From NCBI GenBank assembly GCA_028023455.1, contig JAQFVV010006309.1, positions 1,320,511 through 1,384,510 of the forward strand: a DNA stretch of 64,000 nt, in the 5' to 3' direction. This document shows, in pieces, positions 35,852 through 47,310 of the stretch. The notes beneath the pieces are model-generated. The model was not told where the DNA came from. It was given only the letters and a program-made list of their open reading frames with translations, and did not search any database. The stretch's first letter is position 1. Every line of letters starts with the position of its first letter. The DNA is from Epiperipatus broadwayi (taxonomy: Eukaryota > Onychophora > Udeonychophora > Euonychophora > Peripatidae). Both the position numbers and the translations under genes were made by a program.

Positions 35852-35955
35852 CTGAGAGCACTACACATAGATCTTAGTTAAATAGTTAAGTAGAGATAAA
35901 AGGTGGCTGCTGGAGGGTTGCATTAGATCCTAAGATCTAGGTGCAGTGCTCTCAG

Positions 35956-36014
35956 ATCTAAGGCTCTTCACTGATGAAGGCCATGAGCTAAAAACTAGTC
36001 TGGGGATATTGGAT
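35956..36014 (+). ncRNA. Hammerhead HHR-B, copy 3 (AAAA core)
   Basis: It has the 59-nt layout with intact CTGATGA, CTAGTC and stem I, but the GAAA box reads AAAA and stem II is weakened (GGC against GCT). Confidence 0.75.
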
Positions 36015-36399
36015 GAGTAGGCATTAGATGAGGATTTTATGCACAGGCCCCTGACATCCACTGATTACTCTGGTTGGCACTGGGTGGCATTACTGTAGAT
36101 AGAGTTTTGCCTGTTTAATAACAGTTATGTGCTAGCATAAGAGATGGTGATCATGTGATGTTTAGTGGTTTAAAACCAATCCTGCCTAATAAGATAATGG
36201 TGGCTATGGTTGTTAAAAAGCCAAAGACACCAAAATGCATGGGTGCTGAACTAAGTTCAGACCCATATGACTATGTGAGCTATTTTAGATTGAAAATATT
36301 GTTTTTAATTTCATTCTCATGGTTTTGTAGTTAAGTAGAGATAAAAGGTGGTTGTTGGAGGATTGCATTAGATCCTAAGATCAGGTACAGTGCTCTCAG

Positions 36400-36458
36400 A
36401 TCCAAGGCTTTTTCATGATGAAGGCCTCAAGCCAGAAACTAATCTGGGGATATTGGAT
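36400..36458 (+). ncRNA. Hammerhead HHR-B, copy 4 (degenerate)
   Basis: The first core base is changed (ATGATGA) and CTAGTC reads CTAATC. GAAA and the distal stem I (ATCCAA with TTGGAT) are kept. Confidence 0.7.
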
Positions 36459-36589
36459 GAGGAGGCACTACATGGAGATTTTATGCACAAGCCTTCTGGC
36501 ATCCATTGATTAATCTGGTTGGTACAGGATGGCACTATTGTATGGAGAGTTTTGCCTGTTTTATAATAATATAATAAATTGTATGTATC

Positions 36590-36690
36590 AAAATTTAAGT
36601 GAAAACAAAAAAGTGTTTTTTATTAAAAGGTACATTTAAATGTTGTATTACAATAAAATTATGAAAACATTTTATGTAATAATCTTAGTT
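36590..36690 (+). repeat. Dispersed repeat fragment
   Basis: AAAAGGTACATTTAAATGT and the ATTACAATAAAATTATGAAA block match 32805-32870 directly. The fragment flanks the HHR-B array. Confidence 0.55.
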
Positions 36691-37650
36691 ATAAAATTAT
36701 TTTTAAGAGACTAGTGAAATTAAAAAATTTTCAGAGGAATTGAATTGTATTCATTTTGTTTTTTAAATATTAAGTGTAAATTTATTATAAATTTATTATC
36801 TTGATTTTAAAAAAATAGTAGCATTAACTTGTAAAAATATAGAAAGTATCTTAAAAAGTTTGTTCTAATTTAACTATGGAATAGAAAGTCAAACTATTTT
36901 CATTGGTATATTATAGAAGCAAACTAGAAACATATGGTAATGGTAGGGAAGAACATATTTCAGAAGATAAAAATGTATTTGCTTAAAAAGCTTTGCAGAG
37001 TGTTAAATTGTTTTGCTTACAGAACAACAAGAAGGTATGTAAGGAATTTATAATTATTAATTTTTGGATGCAGAATAATAAAAAACATTTTCTACTAACT
37101 TTAATAATTATTGATAATAAAGATAATTACTTTTATTCAGTTAAATTATTAACACTTTCTGATATGAACGTAATAGGGACTTTAGCAGAGTGATAATAAC
37201 TTTAAAAAAGAAAACAATGTAATGCTGACTAATTTTTATTAAAAATGTATCTGCTAATTGCAATTTCATCTAAGTAATAATTAGTGATAGTAGTAACATG
37301 TTAAATATCAATTTTTCAAAAGGAGAATTTAGAACTTTATAAAGTTACTAACAACTATTATTGGAATTATTAACATGTTTAATGTGAATTGTTTTGAGGA
37401 GAACTTTAAAACTTTATAAGTTTACTAGAAAATATTACTGAATAAAATTGATTTGGAGAATTTTAAAACAATATAATTCTACAGTAAAATTTTTAAAAGT
37501 TGAATGAAAGAAAAAAAACATTTTAAAAATAATAAATGTCTTATTAAATAATAAATTTTATATTTAATAAAAGTAAAGAAATTTTTTATCAATGATATAA
37601 GAAGAACACTCTTTTATTCCAAGAACTTTTTATGTCATTGATAATTAACA
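36690..37650. other. A+T-rich DNA, nothing recognised
   Basis: The open stretch at 36993-37193 shows no motif. A GAATTTAGAACTTTATAA-like phrase recurs near 37325 and 37402. Confidence 0.4.
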
Positions 37651-37651
37651 A

Positions 37652-37765
37652 TTTTTTTTCATATGTCATAGCATCGGCCGGGAGGCAAACCCGCAAAAAC
37701 TGCCTGCAACCAACTGCTTGCTTGCAAGGTGGTTGCTCTGACCTCTCGACTAACAACACTTGACT
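37652..37765 (-). mobile_element. SINE-T2 copy
   Basis: The - strand reads a diverged A box (AGTCGAGAGG), a GCCTTGC-like segment, a diverged B box (GGGTTTGCCTCC) and the GCTATGACATATG end, with the A tail appearing as a T run at about 37652. It is more decayed than the 24.6-kb copy. Confidence 0.7.
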
Positions 37766-37769
37766 AATT

Positions 37770-39745
37770 AACATTTTTTTATTTTCTTCATGTCTTTTGT
37801 TCATGCTGCAAAGAATTGAGAAAAAGTGCAGAGAGGAGAGGACAAAAAAATCTCTTTCTGTTTAAGAATAATTGATCATCATCATAGTAACAATCACTTT
37901 TCCTTTGAAAAGATTTTACTCATTGAAAAAAATTGAAGAAAACTTTTTATTTTATTACTTTAGTAGGAACTATAATCTTTAAGGTAATATTAGTTATTTA
38001 TAATTATTTATTCATATTTTATGAGTGTTAAGATTTAAATATTTTAGAATTTTTGGGTATAAAAAAAAGAATTTTTTTGGTTTTTTATTTATTATGACTA
38101 TATAATATCAATGTTATATCAACCAGTGGGTCATCAATAACAATCATAAAAATATTATGATTAAGGTAACTTTAATTTATTATTGTTTAATATAAGATAT
38201 TGGTATTGGATTATTTAAACCATGAATCAGGTAAAATAAATAAATATATATAATATTTATTATGTGTATATTCATCTAAAGCTAAATTACAGAGGAGTGA
38301 ATATAGTTATTATAATCTGAATATGATTATAAAATGTATGTATAATTGATCTCTGAACAAATTAAAAGTAACTAACTTAATATAGTTTTGATAAGTTATA
38401 TATTATAAACTATTTGTTTGTTTTTATTTTAATCTTCTTGGTATATCCAAAGTATGAAATGTTAAAAAGTTTGGATATTATTATCAGAAAAGATTTATAA
38501 TATTTATCTACAATGTTTTTCAGATTTACACAGAGTGTTTTGATAGACAATTAGTGATTCAGGAAAGTAGTTTATTGGGAAATCCTGAAGTGATAGAGAT
38601 GTGTTATTAGTATTAAATATAATACAGTTAAAGTAAGTCAGTGTGTTTGTGATACATAGACAGTAGCATTTTTTCAGGAATCTGTAAGAGCTTAACAGAG
38701 AAGTCAAGATAGAAATTAAGATAGACACAAGAAAATGTGGCCTTAAGTTACATAATCCATGCTATTGCTGTGTCTTATAGTTTTATAAGGTATCCACCCC
38801 TTACTTATTATCACTAAAATCACAGTGGTATCTACATCATATTAGAGAATTGTATGATTGAGCAAGGATAATCAACTAGACTCACATGTGATGATAAGAT
38901 AATTCATTTAGTGCAAGAAGAGTTAAATGTGGAACAAGTAAAATATTAAAAGAGTGTATAAATAAAAATTTTATGAATATTTTTGTATTCAGTTTTAGAG
39001 ATCAAATTGTAGAATGAATGTTGGAGTTACAAGAAATGTGATGATGGAAATAAAAACCTGATCATGACTTATATTATTATAAATAATATAATAGCATATT
39101 ATATCATAATTAATATTTAAATAAGTATATGTTTATTTTATAATTAAGAATAAACATAAAAATTTATAATAAGTTATAATTAGGTTATAATATGACAAAA
39201 TATTAAAATATTAAAAGTAGAGTGTTAATGGTAAAAGAATATATTTTGAAATATGTAGAATATGATAATGGGTAAGTTGTTTACGTTATTAATAAATATG
39301 TTTTAGTATGGAATTATTTAGAAGTATCTTAATAGTGTAAAATATACTTCATCATAATTGTAATAATTTTAAAGCAAAGTGTAAATTATTTACTTCTAAG
39401 TATTTTTTTTAAATGTTAATTTTTAAATATTTATAATCTGTTAAATATTTTTTTAATAAATATAATATTTGTAATTTTTCCCCTTAAATTTATATACTAC
39501 TGTTATAATAAACTGTTAACAAAGTGATGTCTCTTTTCTTGTTATTTCCAAGTCATTATGAATCATCCTATCACACATGCATTATAATAATGAAAGATGT
39601 ATGAGTATTATTGCACATAATCTAAATTAAATAATAAATAACAAACGTGATTATTAAAAAAGGAAGAAAAGTTAAAGAAGACAAAAGTTAATGCCAATTT
39701 GACAAATAAATAGTTTTAATGTTTTTAGTAATGTATATATATTCA
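37770..39745. other. A+T-rich DNA, nothing recognised
   Basis: The only open stretch of note (38504-38728, -) has no recognisable family. Confidence 0.4.
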
Positions 39746-39749
39746 ACTA

Positions 39750-39826
39750 GAAAGTTTTTATAGTATAGTGCTTAGTATGCTTTTTTGCTTGTCTGATAAC
39801 CTGGAATTCGAATCCAGGTTAGATAA
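39750..39826 (+). ncRNA. tRNA-like sequence, probably a pseudogene or SINE head
   Basis: A TATAGTATAGTGCTTAGTAT segment matches the D-arm and A-box region of animal tRNA-Asp or tRNA-Glu type genes. A CCTGG-AATTCGAAT-CCAGG T-arm follows at the right distance, with a CTTGTCTG anticodon-like region between. The T-loop is out of register with GGTTCGANNCC, the anticodon stem is poor, and the acceptor stem does not pair well. I therefore do not call a functional tRNA. Confidence 0.45.
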
Positions 39827-39829
39827 AAT

Positions 39830-40880
39830 TTAGATTTGTTTTCCCAAATTAGAAGTTGAATTAAAAAAATTTTTCTCACAAATTTAGTCTATAACCATTC
39901 AAACAAATTATCCAAATATTCATCTTATGTAAATAATTAGCTATTTTTAATTAGAGCATAAAGCTAACAAGAAAATTCTTAAACCTTCATTACTTGCATG
40001 TTTTTGATAGCCTAGTTTATGATACATTATTAGAGAAATCATCGCTCTGAAATGGGTTGTTTAAAGATTGTTTATATATATATATCACAAGTTTAAAATA
40101 AAGTTAAAATGAATTATAATTGAGTTACAGTTATACAAAATTAATTTCTAAAATATTATTTGCAATTTAAAAGCATTATCATTATTCGTAACAACATAAC
40201 CAGATACCAAAACAAAATACAAAAGAAAATGAAAATTTTAACTATTTATCGATCTTGTATCAGAAATCAATAATTATACTTGATATATATTTGTATTATT
40301 ATTAAGAAAATATATAAATTGTATTAAACCATGAAATGACTAATAGAAATTCTTTTGAAATACAATAGTTTATACAAATGTTTAATATAAATCTTTTTTT
40401 TTTTTCCATTTTCTATATATTTAATTCTGGTAATAATTACGTTTTAGATCAATTAATGCTTTTTGTTAAATGTCATGAAAATAATTTGTTTTTAATTAAC
40501 AATAATTATATTATTGACTAACTGTAAAGTTTGTATACCCTATGAGTGCTTAAAATCTTGTTGACCAGTTCAACATGTTTTAGTATTTATAATATAAGTG
40601 CTCTTTAACTCTAAAGAGATGTGGACATGTTTCTTTTTAAAGATCAATTCAGTAGAATCACTTATTCAAGTAGATATTTAGAGCATCAAGGTTGGCTTGT
40701 CAATGTTTTAGGATTAAACACTGAGTTATTATATTACTTATAAATGATATGATTTTGAATTATTGGACGTTAATGTATTTTGTTGCAAAAATATTGAAAT
40801 TTAATAACATTTATATTTTTTTGCTTTTTATTATTGAACTAGATATATTGAATAACTGGCTAACATAGTGATATATACAT
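39830..40880. other. A+T-rich DNA, nothing recognised
   Basis: No gene, RNA or repeat boundary is visible. Confidence 0.4.
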
Positions 40881-40989
40881 TTTAAGATAGTAGCAAACTC
40901 TCCCTGCAGTAGTGTCGCCTAGTGTAAGCCTAAATAATCAATGAATGCAAGCAGATTGGTGCATAAAATTCCTATCTAATGCTTACTAT

Positions 40990-41048
40990 ATCCAATATCC
41001 CCAGACTAGTTTCTATCTTGTGGCTTTCATCAGTATGAAGACTTGAAT
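40990..41048 (-). ncRNA. Hammerhead HHR-B, copy 5
   Basis: CTGATGA, GAAA and CTAGTC are intact. Stem II is weak (GCC against GAT) and the core-proximal stem I has mismatches. Confidence 0.65.
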
Positions 41049-41128
41049 TTGAGAACACCGTATCTAAATCTTGGGTTTATATCTTTATAGTTGCATTAGA
41101 TCCTAAGATCTACATGCAGTACTCTCAG

Positions 41129-41187
41129 ATATAAGGCTTCTCACTGATGAATGCCACAAGCTAAAAATTAGTCTGTGGATATTGGAT
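41129..41187 (+). ncRNA. Hammerhead HHR-B, copy 6 (AAAA core)
   Basis: CTGATGA is intact. GAAA reads AAAA, CTAG reads TTAG, and the distal stem I is degraded. Confidence 0.6.
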
Positions 41188-41829
41188 AATAGGAACTAGA
41201 TATAATTTTATACACAAATCTTTTGCATCCATTGATTACTAAGGCTTGCATTGGATGGCACTATTGTATGGAGAGTTTGTTATGGTTTCAACAGCTTGTA
41301 AGCATAGGCAGTTGCGATTATATGATATTTTAGTGATTTTATATATTTAGGTTGTTTTAAATGCTAAAAAAAACACAAGAAATTTATTTGATTAAGTTGC
41401 AGTTATCATTTTATATATAAAAAAATAGGAATTGTAAATTTCAGAAAAAAGTACTTATTTAAAAATAGTATATAGTTCTAATATGTATTATGGCTTAAAA
41501 ATTGGAAAACATAAATAAATATAAGGTTTTAAATATATATATATATTACAAATAAATATCTATATTTTAACGAACTGATAAATCTATCACTGAAATATAA
41601 TAACTGCAGTTTGCAAAGAAAACATTGAATACAATCTTAATGAATTTTGGTACTAAGTGGTCTTATCAAAAGCCAGTTATATTCCTATTGTCTTGACAAA
41701 GGTACTAAGGATCAAAAGGCATTAATGTACTAAATATTTTCAATGTCTTCCTGAATGTAGGATATTAGTATTGCCTTTAATTTAAAACGTAATTTTAAAG
41801 ATTTTTTTGGTTATCTAATGATTATTTTA

Positions 41830-42105
41830 TACAGTGTAACTTAAAACTTAGTCAAAAATTTTTAAAATTTTTTCATTACTGCTATATTTGCAAAGATAAA
41901 AACTAAATAAAATGTTGAAATATTTTTTTAAGTATCTACATATACATAAAATAATTTAACGTCTTTACTTGTTTCTGTAATAGCTACTTTATATTGTACA
42001 ATTTAGTCAAGAATCTTAAAATAGTTCATGTTCAAAATGGAGAGGCTGCTGTGTTTGCAAAGACAAAAATAAAATGAAATGTTGACTTTTAAAGACTTTT
42101 CCTGT
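41830..42105 (+). repeat. Diverged tandem duplication, about 160-bp period
   Basis: About 41835-41930 and 41990-42100 share ACTTAGTCAA, TTGCAAAGA.AAAAA and AAATGTTGA blocks in order. Confidence 0.45.
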
Positions 42106-42365
42106 TCAAACAATTTGCGTTTCTCTCCTGTTTTTTCAATTACTTGATTTAAATAATTTACTTTAACAAATATTTTGAAAATTAAGGAAAGTATACTTTA
42201 TTTTTTTAAAAATACTTTGATTTCAACAGTGTATTTTATTTGATTTATTTTTCTAACATTGTTTAAAAATATTAATAATGAAAATGTATAAATATATTAA
42301 ATAATTTCAACACAGCCACATATTCTTTTGGAATTACATGAATAAAAATACAATAAACGACAAAT

Positions 42366-42412
42366 GACCCACAAGATGTATTTTGTGCTAAACCAGCATT
42401 CATCAGTAAAAA
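42366..42412 (-). ncRNA. Degenerate HHR-C hammerhead
   Basis: CTGATGA and a TGCT/AGCA stem II are present. GAAA reads AAAA and one stem I strand is gone. Little of the surrounding unit remains. Confidence 0.55.
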
Positions 42413-42645
42413 TTTACAAAAGCACCACTTTGAAAATATATTGCAGGTAGACTCTTATGTACTATTGTTTCATTATAAAGAAATCATTATTTGAGAATTT
42501 AAAAAAAATATATTTTATAATTATTGCTATTGGATAGTTATATTATATAAGTATATTTTTTGTCTATTATTTATTTAATCTATTGCAGTAATAATTAAAA
42601 AAATAGTTTATATAATTGTTTATAATATAATCTGTAAAAAGATTG

Positions 42646-42760
42646 TACAGTGGCTGTGCAAAAGTATTTAATTCCAAAGCCTCCCAAGAATAACATAAAT
42701 ATTTGGATTCTCCTTAATTACATATGATCTCTATGCTTAGTAAATAACATCAAGTATTAC
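42646..42760 (+). mobile_element. Possible Tc1-like terminal inverted repeat
   Basis: TA then CAGTGGCTGTGCAAAAGTAT resembles the outer end of Tc1-type transposons (CAGTGG.TTGCAAAAGTATT). No transposase or clean opposite end is visible. A diverged partial repeat of the inner part occurs at about 43040-43110. Confidence 0.35.
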
Positions 42761-43224
42761 ATAGACTCTAATAATTTGTAATATTAACATGTAATAAATC
42801 AAAAGATTTCAAGAATGTTAATATATAAAAGAAAATAATGGATGTAAAAGTGAATTAAGAAATATCTTCATTTCATACTCTCAAACTAAGATGCTTTAGA
42901 TTGGCCTATATAATTAGAATGTAGATTTAAGGATAAAACAGACAACCATTCTTATCCTTTCAAAAATCTCTATCTTGTTCTTGGGTTTGAGAGTATTTTC
43001 AGTACTCAACATGACATCATTGAGCTATTATAAGATCAGTACAGTACATATATTAAAAGTGGAAATCCTTTCTCTTTAATTACATATCATTTCTGCACTT
43101 AGTAAACAACATTGAATATATATATGTTGATACAAAGATTTTCATGGGTTGCATATATAAAAGACATATTTTGTGGGTTCATCTGTGTTAAAAATTTAAA
43201 TATTTATATACCGACATTTCAACT

Positions 43225-43280
43225 TGATCTCACAAGTCATCTACTGGGTGATAAAAGATAGAAAGATGGTTGTAGAGGTG
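43225..43280 (-). ncRNA. Hammerhead-like motif of the PLE terminal repeat
   Basis: The - strand reads TAGATGA (two changes from CTGATGA), a CTTG/CAAG hairpin, then GAAATGTCGGTATA, where GAAACGTC is the likely ancestral form. Stem I pairing is only partial. It is probably a decayed ribozyme. Confidence 0.45.
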
Positions 43281-43369
43281 CTACAATCACTGATTTGAAA
43301 AAAATATTAAAGTTCCATCAATAGCAAAAATGTTAAATTAAGAATGTTTTTTAAAAAAATCTTTCCAAA

Positions 43370-43475
43370 TAGGAGGAAGTTTGCATGTATCGTCTCGCTT
43401 ATTGATACAATCTGGCCTTTTAAGTATCTCAATGGTGTCTCTGATTTTGCACTGGTAGAGATTATCACATCTGGA
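43370..43475 (-). pseudogene. PLE polyprotein C-terminus
   Basis: The peptide KIRDTIEILKRPDCINKR, then a KLPPIW segment, matches the PLE tail, in which R.R..IE.....IN.......W is followed closely by the stop (compare INRKDTCFEISKKW near 3.24 kb). Only about 35 codons remain. Confidence 0.7.
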
Positions 43476-43489
43476 TATTATATATATAT

Positions 43490-44080
43490 AAACATAAACC
43501 AGGAGACACTTAAATGAAGCTAATTTCCACTGTGAAGATTAATACTGAAGAGGAGAAATGCTATGAGTTTTTATGAGGCAAATTTCATTTAACTCAGTTG
43601 GATCTCATCAGGTTCCACCAGAACTTGGAAAATGATTTAGATTAAGTTTAAGCCTCAATATTATTGGGCATGCAATATTGCTTAACGTGATGTATGACAT
43701 GATGACCAATATTTGCCTTCAATATTATAAAATAAACTAGCAATAAATGAACAATTACATTATTACCTTTGAAATTATCTTCTTATCTTTTTTTCATTCC
43801 AGTTCATAGGCATTACATAATCAAATTATTTCCAGCTTAGAATAGATAATGATTCTCTTTGAATAAAAGACCAGTAAAGAAAGTAAACATGAGAAAATAT
43901 TAATTTAACAAATATTATAATAAATTTACTCATACACCTAATAATTTACAGAGCAATCATTTATTGATAATTCAACATTTTGAATTTCCATCTCATATAT
44001 AAATAATTTATTTTTTCTAAATAAAATTGCCTTCAAATTTAAATATTTTCTTTTTCCTAACGATCAATGTAGGAAAAACA
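43490..44080. other. A+T-rich DNA, nothing recognised
   Basis: A CTGATGAGATCC...GAAAT arrangement on the - strand near 43600 has a poor stem and is not called. Confidence 0.35.
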
Positions 44081-44190
44081 ATAAACACCACATGATCCCC
44101 ATCCTTTATGCTTCCTGCATCCATTGATTACTTCAGTTTGCACTGAGTGGTATTACTGTATGGAAAGTTTTAGCTCATTCTAGAGTTGCT
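44080..44190 (+). mobile_element. HHR-B fragment with internal deletion
   Basis: The unit end ACACCACATGATCCCCATC is joined directly to GCATCCATTGATTAC and the ATTACTGTATGGAAAG block. The ribozyme part is deleted. Confidence 0.65.
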
Positions 44191-46265
44191 TTTAATGTAA
44201 CTCGAACAATGTTACGAACACATTACACAGTTTTATGACTAGTTTATGTGTATTTTTGTTCACGAGTTTATAGTGCAATACTTTGGAAGCAAACTTTAAT
44301 AACAAATACCCTCATTACTAATGCAATACTTGAAAACAACTTTAAAAGGCTCTTAATCTTCATAAATAATCATTTCAAATCAAGATCATCTTAATAATGT
44401 AGCTCATACTGTATCACAGTTAAAAATGCCATGATATATGGGTGAAATTGATTAATAAAATTACAAAAAAGTGATGTGATTGGGTCACTAAACAACACTT
44501 ATCAAAAAAAAAATGAAAGTTGTATATTCTTAATCACAATGCCAGCTTTGCAAGAGAATACCAAATATTTGTGTGTGTGTGGGGAGGGGGGACTCATATA
44601 GTAGGACAAAGTTAATACATATAGCAAGTAACTCTATCATTAACACAATATTTGTTACTCTAATAGCTGTTTATGAAACCCAAATAAAATAATGTAATCC
44701 TTGATTGGTACTTCTTATAAATCATATGAATGAGCATCGTTACAGATTAAATAATTGTAAATAACAATTATTCCATATAGTGCGTGTTTTAGCATCTTTG
44801 CATTTAATTCTTTAAAACCATTCTGTAAGTATTCAATGATAATTAATTCCCACTATATACGGTACTGACAATAAAATATAAATTATTATTATTGTTAACA
44901 TAAATTCTCAGTATTCTATACTATTTCACAAAAGTTAACGCGACTGCCGTTTATTCTTTTGAAATTAAAATTTCTTTGTTTTGTTTAAAAAGGAGAAAAC
45001 CAAATGGACTATGCAGTCTCTGCGATTCTGTTTCATTTTTAATATGATAAAATCGGACAAAAAAATAGATTTTTTTATTAATTTTTCTAATAATAAATCC
45101 ATTTAATTTTTTTCTGCTCAAATTATTACATTCCGTAAAGAAAACAAATGTGTAAATGTTTTAATGATAAAATGTAATTAGAAAACGGATTCAACATGCA
45201 TAGAAGATTTTGCAATTTCAAGACCTTCATTCTGAAAATAAATGTAACACATATATTATAATGTAAGTATTAAATTTTAGATTTTTTTAATTATTTGATT
45301 AGTTATTATTTTAGATTTCTTATTAGTGTATTTATCTTCCTACTAACGTGTCTGTGTAGTATATAAATTATATTTATATATTAGGCAGTTATGAACGGTG
45401 TAATTTTGGAGCTCAGATCCGAGTTTGAGGCAATCTTGTTTTCTACAGCACGTCTGTTTGTTTAACAAGTAATGATTTTAACTGTACCTATAAAATTAAA
45501 CCATTATAGAGCAGTGCAATGTAAATTTTAAGGCTGACTATCAGATGCACAGAAAGGTTGCAGTTGATGAAGCAATCACAAAAGTTACTGGATATAGTAC
45601 CATGTGACAATATAAATTATTAAAACCAATAAATGTTTTAAGTTGTGGATGGGTAATGATAGCAACAATGATTATGTATGCATACCACATGAAATTGTAT
45701 GCAGGCAAAGAATCAAGTCCAGATTCTTACCTATGTCTTGATACTCATGCTTGGAGTCAGATATGCAAATAAATTATATCTCTGTGGGACAACAAATGTC
45801 AACAAGAGAGCATTGTGCACAAAAAAATATAAAATGGAGAAGACTCGTTTTATCATTGATAAAGACAGTAGCCTTTAATTTCTAGTTTTGAATAGAGAAA
45901 AAACCAATTGCTATGATTACAGTTGCATATTTCCATCTTCTGGAAATGATTTAGTTGTATCTTTTATTAGAAAAAAATCTTTTTTCTTATAGATGCCTTG
46001 AGATGTTTTAACTTTTGGGGTACAAGAAAATATGATAATATATTATGTTTTTTTTTTTTTTGTAAGTTCTGAAGCAATGAATTATCTCAAGTTAGAAGTA
46101 TTATGTAGCATTTGAATGAAAATTTTGTGGGAAATACAAAATTATCAATGAAGATGTCATTTTAAACTTAGTTAATGATAAATTAGAAATTATGAACATA
46201 CAATAAAGTAATAATTATTTTCAGATATTTAAATTTCTTTTTTCTCTCCTTACTTTTTTAATGGT
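44190..46265. other. A+T-rich DNA, nothing recognised
   Basis: There is a GT/G run near 44.57-44.59 kb. No coding or RNA feature can be supported. Confidence 0.4.
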
Positions 46266-46288
46266 AATCATTACTTTTCTTAACTAAA

Positions 46289-46528
46289 TACAATTTATCC
46301 ATTCTACTTTGAACACTTTTTAGCAAAAATCTTTTATTGTACATATATACATACACAATCTTATGTTTCAACTGCCCTGCAGTCTTTTTCAGAGCTATGA
46401 TATTTTGTTCATTATATCATAGATCTGAAGAAAATTGTAGAACATGTGAAATGTATGACTGTGTATGCATATATGTATAATGAAAGGTTTTTGCTAAAAA
46501 GTGTTCAAATTAGAGTGGATAAATTGTT
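46289..46528. repeat. Palindrome of about 240 bp
   Basis: Arms at about 46289-46403 and 46415-46528 are inverted copies with roughly 15-20% differences (CAATTTATCC, GAACACTTTTTAGCAAAAA and ATACACA blocks). Each arm contains CTGAA(A/G)A, a hairpin, then TGAAA, similar to a hammerhead core. No UH site or stem I can be found. It may be a PLE-terminus pair. Confidence 0.65.
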
Positions 46529-46529
46529 T

Positions 46530-47105
46530 TTATATAAATATTACAGCAAAATAAAATAAGTGATGAATTTGGTAATATTTTTCTTAGCCTTATTTTTTTC
46601 CATAGTTTTTATTTTCTGTCAATATATAGCATTTTGCTGTACCATTATTGATACTCAAGTTATTGTGAAAATTGGTCTCAAATCACTTTTTTTAAAATTC
46701 GATGTGGTGCTAAATGTTGCAAAACAGTTAACTTTAATACATTTATCAAAATTAAATATTTCATTCACTTCAGAAGCATGAATGTTAATGAATCTAAATT
46801 TCCATTATTAACATAATTATACATATACATGCATTTTTACTATCTTTGATAATTAAGAAATCAGTTTACTCCTAAGTGATTTTTATAATAAAGCCCTTCT
46901 TAAATTTACCTTAGAAAACAATATCCAACATATTTTTCTTCTTGGATTTTAATATTTGTTTCAATTGCAATTAAATTATTACAGTAAGTAGCATAATTAT
47001 TATTTTTATTTCCCTTTTCTATCCTAGCATATATTCTTAAGGATCTCACAATGTATTTTTAACAATAATAAAAGAAAATATAGTGTAATAAAAAATATTA
47101 TATCA
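46530..47105. other. A+T-rich DNA, nothing recognised
   Basis: The open stretch at 46560-46781 is hydrophobic by composition and has no support as a gene. Confidence 0.4.
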
Positions 47106-47179
47106 AATAAAAAAAACATAACATTATAGGAGGGGAGACCAAAAACCAGAAATTTGTAATAAAAAATTTTGTATTTAAA

Positions 47180-47310
47180 ATTTTAGGTGTTACAAACTGG
47201 GTTCTTTTTAAAGTACTCTCTATATAATGCAATGGACTGGTCTAAACATGTTTTTCACTTTTCAAAGTAGTCCTGAAACTCTTGCAAAGTGTTGCATCAT
47301 ATTTTCACTT
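47180..47310 (-). pseudogene. mariner transposase, C-terminal part
   Basis: The peptide LQEFQDYFEK then KTCLDQSIALYREYFKK, broken by one stop, matches the mariner ending FQ..F..W......CI...G.YFE.D. Confidence 0.6.

Larger units (their letters stand above)
35190..36560. mobile_element. Palindromic array of hammerhead-bearing repeats (HHR-B)
   Basis: One and a half units on the left (ribozymes on the - strand, 455 bp apart) face one and a half units on the right (ribozymes on the + strand, 444 bp apart), with the centre near 35876. Unit landmarks include TGCTAGCATAAGAGATGG, AAACTCTCC.TACAGTAGTG and the hammerhead. An 8-bp tataataa on both sides may be a target duplication, but in A+T-rich DNA this is weak. 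Nothing in the unit encodes a protein. The layout matches the HHR-A array although the sequence is unrelated. Confidence 0.8.
40885..41345. mobile_element. Inverted pair of HHR-B fragments
   Basis: A left fragment (ribozyme on the - strand) faces a right fragment (ribozyme on the + strand) with the centre near 41090. Unit landmarks CTCTCC..CAGTAGTG at the left and CACTATTGTATGGAGAG at the right mark the outer ends. Confidence 0.75.
43130..43485 (-). mobile_element. Penelope-like element 3' end
   Basis: The - strand carries the last codons of the GIY-YIG domain (about 43475-43370), about 95 bp of 3' sequence, then a hammerhead-like motif and a terminal block shared with 14.50-14.58 kb. The order of polyprotein end then ribozyme-bearing terminal repeat is the known PLE layout. 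Confidence 0.7.

Noticed and set aside
35165-36575. tataataa on both sides of the HHR-B array as a certain target duplication
   Set aside because: Eight A/T bases are too likely by chance in this DNA. It is mentioned only as possible.
43560-43620. CTGATGA...GAAAT on the - strand as another hammerhead
   Set aside because: Stem II has two mismatches and no stem I or UH site could be found.
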